Position numbers and translations under genes: made by a program. A stretch of DNA of 7,906 nt from Chitinophagales bacterium (GTDB lineage Bacteria > Bacteroidota > Bacteroidia > Chitinophagales > JADIYW01), in NCBI GenBank assembly GCA_020848315.1, contig JADLAH010000306.1:1-7906 (forward strand), written 5' to 3'. The notes below the pieces were generated by a model. The model was given only the letters and a program-made list of their open reading frames with translations, made no database searches and was not told the origin of the DNA. Shown here in pieces: positions 1 to 4,797 of the stretch (position 1 is the stretch's first letter; the number at the start of each line of letters is the position of its first letter).

Positions 1-90
1 GGCGACAGAGAGGAACTCGAAAATTGTGCGCCGGCTCACCTGGTGCAGGATGTCGCTGAGCTTGCCCGCGTATTGCATCAATTCGGATAA
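1..90 (+). CDS. C-terminal end of a HAD-family hydrolase (partial)
   Basis: The frame is open from the first base of the window and stops at TAA 88-90, giving 29 residues that begin GDREELENCAPAHLVQDVAEL. The pattern of a Gly-Asp followed by an acidic helix, a short hydrophobic strand (HLVQDV) and a final amphipathic helix resembles the end of HAD-superfamily phosphatases, where the last strand and helix pack on the Rossmann core. The catalytic motifs lie outside the window, so substrate and even family are only suggested. Its base composition is higher in G+C than the restriction-modification segment that follows, which is consistent with resident chromosome. No terminator hairpin is visible after it. 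An unrelated gene ending by chance with this pattern cannot be excluded. Confidence 0.45.
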   Translation, partial: GDREELENCAPAHLVQDVAELARVLHQFG

Positions 91-114
91 GATATCTCAA
101 TCCTTGCGTTTGTG

Positions 115-122
115 TATCTTTA
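115..122 (+). promoter_or_regulatory. Possible -7 element of the disrupted DUF4440 gene
   Basis: TATCTTTA matches the Bacteroidota -7 consensus TAnnTTTG at all fixed positions except the last. It sits 14 bases before the ATG at 137. I see no TTG/TTTG at the expected distance upstream, so this is a weak call. If real, it would originally have driven the DUF4440 gene and probably nhaA behind it, and would now read into the restriction gene. Confidence 0.25.
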
Positions 123-136
123 CATAAAACGGATTT

Positions 137-166
137 ATGTACAAGTTGATCCTGTTGGTTTTTTAG
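137..166 (+). pseudogene. 5' stub of a disrupted secreted-protein gene
   Basis: ATG at 137 opens a 9-codon frame, MYKLILLVF, then TAG at 164-166. One Lys followed by a run of large hydrophobic residues is how Bacteroidota lipoprotein and secreted-protein signal peptides begin. DUF4440 proteins of this phylum commonly have such leaders. The stop falls where the AT-rich segment begins, so I infer that this is the start of the same gene whose last 32 codons survive at 2471-2569, cut by arrival of the restriction-modification segment. With only nine codons, chance is a real alternative. Confidence 0.35.
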
Positions 167-172
167 CAAAAG

Positions 173-182
173 CGCAAAATAA
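173..182 (+). repeat. Left arm of imperfect inverted repeat near cassette end
   Basis: CGCAAAATAA here is the reverse complement of TTATTTTTGCG at 2455-2465 except for one extra base. The arms lie just inside the inferred left and right borders of the restriction-modification segment. Both are AT-rich and short, so the match may be chance. Confidence 0.3.
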
Positions 183-204
183 TCGGATGAAAAAATATTA
201 AAAT

Positions 205-212
205 TATTTTCG
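205..212 (+). promoter_or_regulatory. Possible -7 element for the restriction gene
   Basis: TATTTTCG differs from TAnnTTTG at one fixed position and ends 25 bases before the endonuclease ATG at 238. No upstream TTG/TTTG lies at a suitable distance, so the promoter would be weak. Weak restriction-gene expression is common in type II systems, but that reading is inference. Confidence 0.25.
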
Positions 213-237
213 TAATTTCAATTAATAATGAATCGTA

Positions 238-1002
238 ATGGCTAACAAATATGTGAACTATATTTCGGACGAACATTTATTGGACTGTATTGAAAATTTG
301 CACAAAGCATATTTGAAAGCTAAAAACAATATTTCAAAGAAGAGTTTCTATGCCAACAAAGTCGATACAATAAAACTTACTTTTGACGCTAAATTTAACG
401 GCATTACGGAAGATGACTTAATTCAATCTGAAATTCTTCGTCAAATTGATAAATCCATCAATAACTCTATAGGAACATTTCATGAGCAAATTCTGGGTGG
501 AATCAGTGGGTATGAAGTTGGTAAACAGAGTGGTTTTGATATCAAAGCGGAAGATGATACACTTTTTGCTGATATCAAGAATAAACACAACACAATGAAC
601 AGTAGCTCAGCAGAAGCATTATTTCAAAAATTGGCTCGATACGCTGACGACTATAAAAAAGCAAAATGTTATTGGGTACAAATATTAGCCAAAGGGAGTT
701 TTAACGAACATTGGAAGGGTGAAATAAATGGAAAAGAATATAGCCATTCCAGGGTTTTTAAGATTTCGGGCGACCAGTTTTATGCGTTGCTTTCAGGACA
801 AGACGATGCTCTTTATCAATTATACAAAGCATTGCCAAAAGCGATTAAAGACTACCTGAAGTCTGTGGAAAAGGATGACAGCATAAAACAAAATTCGGCT
901 TTAGAAGAAATCACAAGCGAGATTGAGAAATCAAAACGTTCTGTTCTTGACCAAATTACTTTTGAGAATTACAGCTATTATTTAGGTTTTGAAAAACTGT
1001 AA
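238..1002 (+). CDS. Eco47II-family type II restriction endonuclease
   Basis: This 254-residue protein looks like the Eco47II family of type II endonucleases, whose founding member cuts GGNCC. Visible family features are the N-terminal YISDEHLLDCIENL helix, SEILRQIDKSINNSIGTFHEQILG (about 64-87, here in two pieces of the same helix), and the nuclease core GFDIKAEDDTLFADIKNK (99-116). In that core D101, D112 and K114 form a PD-(D/E)xK-type D-x10-DxK metal site. The closing segment FYALLSGQDDALYQLYKALP (181-200) is also typical. The length fits the family at about 230-255 residues. The start at 238 gives the usual short N-terminus, and an out-of-phase ATG at 228 opens only a 5-codon frame. The partner methyltransferase lies immediately downstream on the opposite strand and overlaps the 3' end by 25 bases. 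The GGNCC specificity is inferred from the family, not proven here. Confidence 0.85.
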   Translation: MANKYVNYISDEHLLDCIENLHKAYLKAKNNISKKSFYANKVDTIKLTFDAKFNGITEDDLIQSEILRQIDKSINNSIGTFHEQILGGISGYEVGKQSGFDIKAEDDTLFADIKNKHNTMNSSSAEALFQKLARYADDYKKAKCYWVQILAKGSFNEHWKGEINGKEYSHSRVFKISGDQFYALLSGQDDALYQLYKALPKAIKDYLKSVEKDDSIKQNSALEEITSEIEKSKRSVLDQITFENYSYYLGFEKL

Positions 1003-2216
1003 TATTTATTCAGGAATTTAATGATTGAATAACCAACCTCCTGGCCTAGATTTACGGGTACAGCATTCCCAATTTGCTTATATTGTTGAGCCATTGGTCC
1101 TGAAAAGTGCCAATCGTCCGGAAATGTTTGAATTCTTGCATATTCACGAACAGTAAAAGGACGAGTTTCGTCAGGATGGCATCTTTCAGTTTGTTTTTGA
1201 GCCGGGCTACAAGTCAGCGTTAAACAAGGTTCATCCCATCCAATTCGTCTAGCCATTCCTGTTTTTCCGCCACCTAAATAAAAACTTGCGCCCATAAATT
1301 CTTTTTGAATTTCAACGGGCAAATCACGCCAGTATCCTTTGGGTGGTACTAAATCTAAAACAGATTTTTTACTTTCGGGATACTTTGCACCGTTTGATTT
1401 TGGAACATTACAATTAAATAATTCGCCTTTTTTCAAAGCATCTTCCAGTGTATAAATTTTCTTATATGGTTTTGGGTATTCGTAATTTATTTCAATATCT
1501 TTTCTGATTCCGACCAAAATGAGACGCTCTCTTTTTTGAGGAACTTTATAATTAATTGCCTTTAAAACTTCAACAGGAACAACTCTGTAGCCAATTTCAT
1601 CTAAAATTGAAATCATCCCTTGCAAAGTTTTTCCATTATCATGGCTTAAAAGACCTTTGACATTCTCACCAATACAAATTGGTGGATTTACTTCTTTTAC
1701 AACTCTTGCAAATTCATAAAACAATGTTCCTCTTGCATCTTCAAAACCTAGTCGTTTTCCTGCGTAACTAAAAGCCTGACAGGGAAATCCGCCGGTTACT
1801 ACATCAACCTGGTTGTAATATTCAGAAAACCCGAAGTTTTTAATATCTCCTTCTAATATATTCCAATTTGGCCGATTTTTTCGTAAGGTTTCACAAGCGT
1901 ATTTGTCAATTTCATTCATAGCAACACACTTCAAACCTGCTTTTTCCATTCCCACGGCTAAACCACCTGCACCTGCAAAAAGCTCTAAAACTTTATATTC
2001 GTAATCAGGTTTAACAAAATTGGAATTGGTTTCCGGAATGTCAGGCTTTAAAACATCAGCAAATAAACTTTGAATATCCGTTCTTCTATATACCCTGTAA
2101 TTACTCATAGGTTCTCGCACAGCAGATAATTTTCCTTCGTCGTCCCAACGGCGTAAAGTTTTTGTGCTTTTATTCAGCAATTTTGCTGCTTCTGAAATAC
2201 TTAAATATTCACTCAT
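978..2216 (-). CDS. DNA (cytosine-5) methyltransferase with N-terminal helix-turn-helix
   Basis: This 412-residue protein protects DNA by transferring a methyl group from S-adenosylmethionine to C5 of cytosine. The first 56 residues form a MerR/excisionase-type HTH (SISEAAKLLNKSTKTLRRW, then a YRVYRRTDI wing) like that of IS607-type recombinases and MerR regulators. The catalytic domain follows in standard order: motif I LFAGAGG 79-85, motif IV GGFPCQAFS 142-150 with catalytic Cys146, motif VI ENVKG 184-188, motif VIII QKRERLILVG 227-236, target-recognition region about 240-350, motif IX RPFTVREYARIQTF 352-365 and motif X QYKQIGNAVPVNLG 378-391. It therefore appears intact. I chose the ATG at 2216. 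It gives the family's normal MSEYLSISEAA start and a leader of about 25 bases from the mapped-looking promoter. The upstream in-frame ATG at 2234 would leave a leader of only about 7 bases. It pairs with the convergent endonuclease, so GGNCC-type specificity is likely but inferred. Confidence 0.93.
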   Translation of the reverse strand: MSEYLSISEAAKLLNKSTKTLRRWDDEGKLSAVREPMSNYRVYRRTDIQSLFADVLKPDIPETNSNFVKPDYEYKVLELFAGAGGLAVGMEKAGLKCVAMNEIDKYACETLRKNRPNWNILEGDIKNFGFSEYYNQVDVVTGGFPCQAFSYAGKRLGFEDARGTLFYEFARVVKEVNPPICIGENVKGLLSHDNGKTLQGMISILDEIGYRVVPVEVLKAINYKVPQKRERLILVGIRKDIEINYEYPKPYKKIYTLEDALKKGELFNCNVPKSNGAKYPESKKSVLDLVPPKGYWRDLPVEIQKEFMGASFYLGGGKTGMARRIGWDEPCLTLTCSPAQKQTERCHPDETRPFTVREYARIQTFPDDWHFSGPMAQQYKQIGNAVPVNLGQEVGYSIIKFLNKYYSFSKPK

Positions 2217-2231
2217 AACCAAATTATACAA

Positions 2232-2243
2232 CATTGGACAATG
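2232..2243. promoter_or_regulatory. Candidate operator palindrome at the methyltransferase start
   Basis: CATTGGACAATG is an inverted repeat with 5-bp arms around a 2-base centre. It overlaps the predicted transcription start (about 2241) and lies 16 bases upstream of the chosen ATG. A palindrome in this place is where a self-repressing DNA-binding methyltransferase would act. The link to the fused HTH is inference, and a 5-bp arm can occur by chance. Confidence 0.35.
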
Positions 2244-2247
2244 GTTA

Positions 2248-2279
2248 CAAATATAAAATTTAAATTGGAACTGACAAAA
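2248..2279 (-). promoter_or_regulatory. Methyltransferase promoter (TTTTG-N19-TATATTTG)
   Basis: Read on the - strand, TTTTG (2279-2275) is followed after 19 bases by TATATTTG (2255-2248). This matches both elements of the Bacteroidota housekeeping promoter (TTTG about -33, TAnnTTTG about -7) with the right spacing. Transcription would start near 2241, giving a leader of about 25 bases before the ATG at 2216. It supports the shorter protein start. Confidence 0.7.
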
Positions 2280-2346
2280 TCGAAAATGAAAAATTACACA
2301 GGTTACATGATATTAAGAGACGGGCTTTAATTGCTAACAGGTTTTG

Positions 2347-2354
2347 TATCTTTG
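2347..2354 (+). promoter_or_regulatory. Rightward TAnnTTTG-like element
   Basis: TATCTTTG is a full match to the -7 consensus but lacks a TTG/TTTG at 19-21 bases upstream; the nearest are 13 (TTG) and 17 (TTTA) bases away. It lies upstream of nhaA and could be a secondary promoter. The stretch 2280-2470 around it holds no credible gene, only this element, the palindrome at 2369 and the hairpin at 2406. Confidence 0.2.
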
Positions 2355-2368
2355 AGTCAAATATAAAA

Positions 2369-2381
2369 CCGAAATTTTCGG
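2369..2381. repeat. Short perfect palindrome
   Basis: CCGAAATTTTCGG has 6-bp arms around a single central base. It lies between the methyltransferase promoter and the DUF4440 remnant. It could be a protein-binding site or a structural relic of the junction; no function is assignable. Confidence 0.35.
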
Positions 2382-2405
2382 ATTCCATAATTTGTTATAG
2401 TCAGA

Positions 2406-2434
2406 AAGTCTGTAAACGTAATTCCGTCAGACTT
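2406..2434 (+). repeat. Imperfect hairpin upstream of nhaA promoter
   Basis: AAGTCTG (2406-2412) pairs with CAGACTT (2428-2434), and an inner ACG/CGT can extend the stem past a 3-base bulge around a 6-base loop. GTCAGA occurs directly repeated at 2400-2405 and 2426-2431, so alternative pairings exist. No T-run follows, so it is not a standard terminator. Confidence 0.35.
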
Positions 2435-2463
2435 GTTCGCCACGGCATTAAATCTTATTTTTG
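2433..2463 (+). promoter_or_regulatory. Outward promoter reading into nhaA (TTG-N20-TATTTTTG)
   Basis: TTG at 2433-2435 and TATTTTTG at 2456-2463 are separated by 20 bases, a good fit to the Bacteroidota promoter pattern. Transcription would begin near 2470, right at the border of the inserted segment. It would cross the DUF4440 remnant and enter nhaA with a leader of roughly 105 bases. It is the best nhaA promoter now present in the window. Confidence 0.55.
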
Positions 2464-2465
2464 CG
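2455..2465 (-). repeat. Right arm of imperfect inverted repeat near cassette end
   Basis: TTATTTTTGCG mirrors CGCAAAATAA at 173-182 with one extra base. It overlaps the -7 element of the outward promoter and ends just before the first DUF4440 codon. See the left arm for caveats. Confidence 0.3.
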
Positions 2466-2470
2466 TATAA

Positions 2471-2569
2471 CGTTACGGCAATTATATGTCCGTATGGAAA
2501 AAGCAGGACGATGGTTCCTGGAAATTTGTATTAGATGGTGGCAATACGACACCTCCGCCCGTAAAATAA
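2471..2569 (+). pseudogene. C-terminal remnant of a DUF4440/SnoaL-like protein
   Basis: The frame after the stop at 2468-2470 reads RYGNYMSVWKKQDDGSWK and continues FVLDGGNTTPPPVK to TAA at 2567-2569. YxSVWKKQxDGSWKxVLDxGN is the characteristic last strand pair of NTF2-like DUF4440 proteins in Bacteroidota. These are small cone-shaped proteins of about 150 residues, often secreted and of poorly known function. Only 32 of the expected residues remain, and upstream sequence in all frames lacks the rest. Family homology begins at R-Y-G-N-Y, before the internal ATG at 2486, so this is a broken gene and not a short intact one. The stop is 6 bases from the nhaA start, the spacing of operon neighbours. 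Its 5' stub may be at 137-163. Confidence 0.7.
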
Positions 2570-2575
2570 AAAGTT

Positions 2576-3751
2576 ATGCCTAAAAGATTGATTCAACCGC
2601 TGCTCCGCCCAATCATTCACCCAATCAGAGAACTTTCTGAAAGCGGTAAGCTCGGTGGTGTAATGCTGATATTAGCTACAATTTTGTCTATCAGTATCAC
2701 GAACAGCGCTTCCGGCGAAAGTTACCTTCATTTCTGGCATACCGAAATCAGTCTGCCGTTTGTATCTATGCACCTCGAACACTGGGTGAATGATTTGCTG
2801 ATGGCCGTTTTCTTTTTTCTGGTCGGACTCGAAATCAAGCGGGAACTGGTGGAGGGCGAACTGGCGTCTGTAAAAAAAGTGATGTTACCCTTATTTGCAG
2901 CAATAGGAGGCATGCTGTTTCCCGCGCTGATTTTTACGGCATTCAATCTTGGAACGGAAAATATTCACGGTTGGGCGATTCCTACGGCCACGGATATCGC
3001 ATTTTCGCTCGGTGTACTTTCCTTACTCGGAAACCGCGTGCCGCTGGCACTCAAGGTGTTCCTCACCGCATTGGCTATTATTGACGATCTGGGGGGCATT
3101 ATCATCATCGCGTTATTTTACACGAAAGAAATTCACCTGCAATATCTTTTGCTGTCATTGTTCGTGCTGGCTATCCTTTTCGTGCTGAACAGAAAGAAAG
3201 TACAGTCTTTTATTTTCTATTTTATTCCGATGATTTTCCTGTGGTATTTCATCTATAAATCCGGCGTGCACGCCACGATAGCGGGTGTCTTGTCTGCTTT
3301 GTTTATCCCGATGAATAAAGTGGTGCAATATGAACATGTGCTGCACAAACCGGTAAATTACTTTATCCTGCCGGTGTTTGCACTGGCCAATACTACCATT
3401 GCGCTTTCATTGGAAAGTATTCCGGATTTGTGGTCTTCGCTCGGACTAGGCATTATACTGGCACTTTTTGCCGGAAAATCGCTGGGCATCTCATTCATGG
3501 TGCTGGCCACCATAAAAACGAATATCAGTTCTTTGCCAAAAGGCATACAGATGAAGCACATTTTCGGCGTAGCCTTGTTGGCCGGTATCGGATTTACAAT
3601 GTCGTTGTTTTTTACGGCGCTTTCGTTTAAACATCCGGAAAATGCCAATACGGCCAGACTTGCGATTATCATCGGATCGCTGGTGTCCGCACTGTCCGGG
3701 CTAGCCTATTTATCAGTTATTTACAGGAAACCCAGCGCGACTACCGCGTAA
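2576..3751 (+). CDS. nhaA: Na+/H+ antiporter NhaA
   Basis: This 391-residue inner-membrane antiporter exports Na+ (or Li+) in exchange for protons and so supports sodium and pH homeostasis. It is full length (E. coli NhaA is 388 residues) with about twelve hydrophobic segments. Family signatures are all present: FFFLVGLEIKREL (79-91), the discontinuous-helix stretch IPTATDIAFSLG (135-146) with D140, and ALAIIDDLGGI (165-175) with the ion-binding pair D170-D171, corresponding to E. coli D133, D163 and D164. The conserved lysine lies in FAGKSLGI (298-305), and GIGFTMSLF (337-345) is present. The ATG at 2576 gives the normal short cytoplasmic N-terminus. It starts 6 bases after the DUF4440 remnant's stop, so it was probably the second gene of that operon. 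It now likely depends on the promoter at 2433-2463. Confidence 0.96.
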   Translation: MPKRLIQPLLRPIIHPIRELSESGKLGGVMLILATILSISITNSASGESYLHFWHTEISLPFVSMHLEHWVNDLLMAVFFFLVGLEIKRELVEGELASVKKVMLPLFAAIGGMLFPALIFTAFNLGTENIHGWAIPTATDIAFSLGVLSLLGNRVPLALKVFLTALAIIDDLGGIIIIALFYTKEIHLQYLLLSLFVLAILFVLNRKKVQSFIFYFIPMIFLWYFIYKSGVHATIAGVLSALFIPMNKVVQYEHVLHKPVNYFILPVFALANTTIALSLESIPDLWSSLGLGIILALFAGKSLGISFMVLATIKTNISSLPKGIQMKHIFGVALLAGIGFTMSLFFTALSFKHPENANTARLAIIIGSLVSALSGLAYLSVIYRKPSATTA

Positions 3752-3760
3752 ACGGTTTGT

Positions 3761-3780
3761 GCATCGACGGAATGCGATGC
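3761..3780. repeat. Small inverted repeat between convergent genes
   Basis: GCATCG (3761-3766) and CGATGC (3775-3780) can form a 6-bp stem with an 8-base loop, 10 bases after the nhaA stop. No T-run follows, so it is a poor terminator. A second AT-rich inverted repeat, TGCAAT and ATTGCA (3808-3825), covers the end of the mevalonate kinase gene. One of these may help end the converging transcripts. Confidence 0.25.
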
Positions 3781-3813
3781 GATGTCTGATGCGTACAATC
3801 TGAGAAATGCAAT

Positions 3814-4761
3814 TTAAATATTGCAGAGCAACTCAATATGCTGTCCTTTGAGTTGTTTTTTGGTCTGCTCAAAATTTTGGGTAAATCCGAGGATGAATCC
3901 GCCACCGCCGGCACCGCACAATTTCAGGTAGTATTCGCCGCTGTCGATGCCGCGTTTCCACATTTTATTGAACAGTTTCGGTATCATCGGTTTGAAATGC
4001 TCAAACTGAAATTTGGATAACAGTTTCATGTAAGCAAACAACGTTTCCTTGTCCCCGTCGAGGAAAGCCTGGATACAGTTGTTGGCGAATGGCTTCAGCT
4101 GTTTGTCGACGAACTCGCGGAAACTTGGTTCTTCCATGCGTTGCATATAGTATTTCACCAATGGTTCCGTGCTGCGGGAGATGCCCGTATCGATCAGGAA
4201 AATAGCGCCTTTTCCGGCATTATTCATTTCCACTTTCACCGGCTCCACGCCGTTTTTGCCGTTGATGAGCAAAGGCAGATTCAGGTAGCAAATCAGCGGA
4301 TCCACGCCGGAGCTGCTGCCATGAAAATAGGATTCCATTTTTGCGAGGACACTTTTTAAGCCCAGAATTTCTTCTTTCTTCGGTGTCTCGTCGATATTGA
4401 CTTTATTGCGGGTATATTTTCCATAAACCGCTGCTACCAGTGCGCCGCTGCTGCCCACGCCGAACCCCTGCGGTATGGAAGAGTGGAAGTGCATGCCCTG
4501 CGCCACATCCTGCCGGAAAGCAGCGATGTCAAAATCGATAGGCAGGGAGCCTGTTGCTAATTGTTGTGCGATATAATCCGCAAAACCAACCAGATGTGCA
4601 TTGGATTTGGTAATGGCTTCTTTGTCGAGGTCGTTTTGCTCAAAAGTCAGCTTTCCTTTGAATTCCTCGTAAGGCAGCGTCAGACCCATAGAGTCCTGAA
4701 TGATGCTGTATTCCCCGAAAAGGAGAATCTTGGAATTAAAAGATGGTTCTTGTTTTGGCAT
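3814..4761 (-). CDS. Mevalonate kinase (GHMP kinase family)
   Basis: This 315-residue cytosolic GHMP-fold kinase probably phosphorylates mevalonate with ATP, the first committed kinase step of the mevalonate pathway. Motif 1 is KILLFGEYSII (11-21), with the Lys expected to contact substrate. Motif 2, the ATP phosphate loop, is PQGFGVGSSGALVAAVY (97-113). GSSSGVDPLICYLNLP (148-163) carries the likely catalytic Asp154. Motif 3 is KLCGAGGGGFILGF (280-293). Length fits bacterial mevalonate kinases. It follows mvaD after a 36-base gap on the same strand with no separate promoter seen, so they form an operon. The combination with mvaD argues for mevalonate over other GHMP substrates, though phosphomevalonate kinase cannot be fully excluded from sequence alone. 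Confidence 0.85.
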   Translation of the reverse strand: MPKQEPSFNSKILLFGEYSIIQDSMGLTLPYEEFKGKLTFEQNDLDKEAITKSNAHLVGFADYIAQQLATGSLPIDFDIAAFRQDVAQGMHFHSSIPQGFGVGSSGALVAAVYGKYTRNKVNIDETPKKEEILGLKSVLAKMESYFHGSSSGVDPLICYLNLPLLINGKNGVEPVKVEMNNAGKGAIFLIDTGISRSTEPLVKYYMQRMEEPSFREFVDKQLKPFANNCIQAFLDGDKETLFAYMKLLSKFQFEHFKPMIPKLFNKMWKRGIDSGEYYLKLCGAGGGGFILGFTQNFEQTKKQLKGQHIELLCNI

Positions 4762-4797
4762 ATGTTATTAATTCAACAATCCGCAACTGCTTTTGGT

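Larger units (their letters stand above)
155..2470. mobile_element. Restriction-modification cassette replacing part of a DUF4440 gene
   Basis: This AT-rich block holds only the endonuclease and methyltransferase genes. Hand counts of single 60-base rows give 18/60 G+C at 241-300 and 20/60 at 1681-1740, against 32/60 in nhaA at 2821-2880. The block is flanked on the left by a truncated leader-peptide stub and on the right by the in-frame C-terminal end of a DUF4440-like protein. Near the ends is a short imperfect inverted repeat: CGCAAAATAA at 173-182 and TTATTTTTGCG at 2455-2465. No transposase, integrase or tRNA is present and no target-site duplication is evident. The mechanism could be homologous replacement, a passive cassette or illegitimate recombination. 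Borders are approximate: the left lies between about 152 and 172, the right between about 2465 and 2471. Confidence 0.45.

Noticed and set aside
2217..2234. Longer methyltransferase start adding MLYNLV
   Set aside because: It would leave a leader of only about 7 bases after the predicted transcription start, and the six residues are not part of the HTH.
2260..2388. A 42-codon reading frame on the - strand directly upstream of the methyltransferase (MESENFGFIFD...)
   Set aside because: It contains the methyltransferase promoter, matches no family I recognise and has the low-complexity look of translated AT-rich intergenic DNA.
2464..2580. A complete attC site from GTATAAC (2465) to GTTATGCC (2573)
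   Set aside because: The sequence between is the coding end of a DUF4440 protein and GTTATGCC is simply the nhaA start codon with its flanks.
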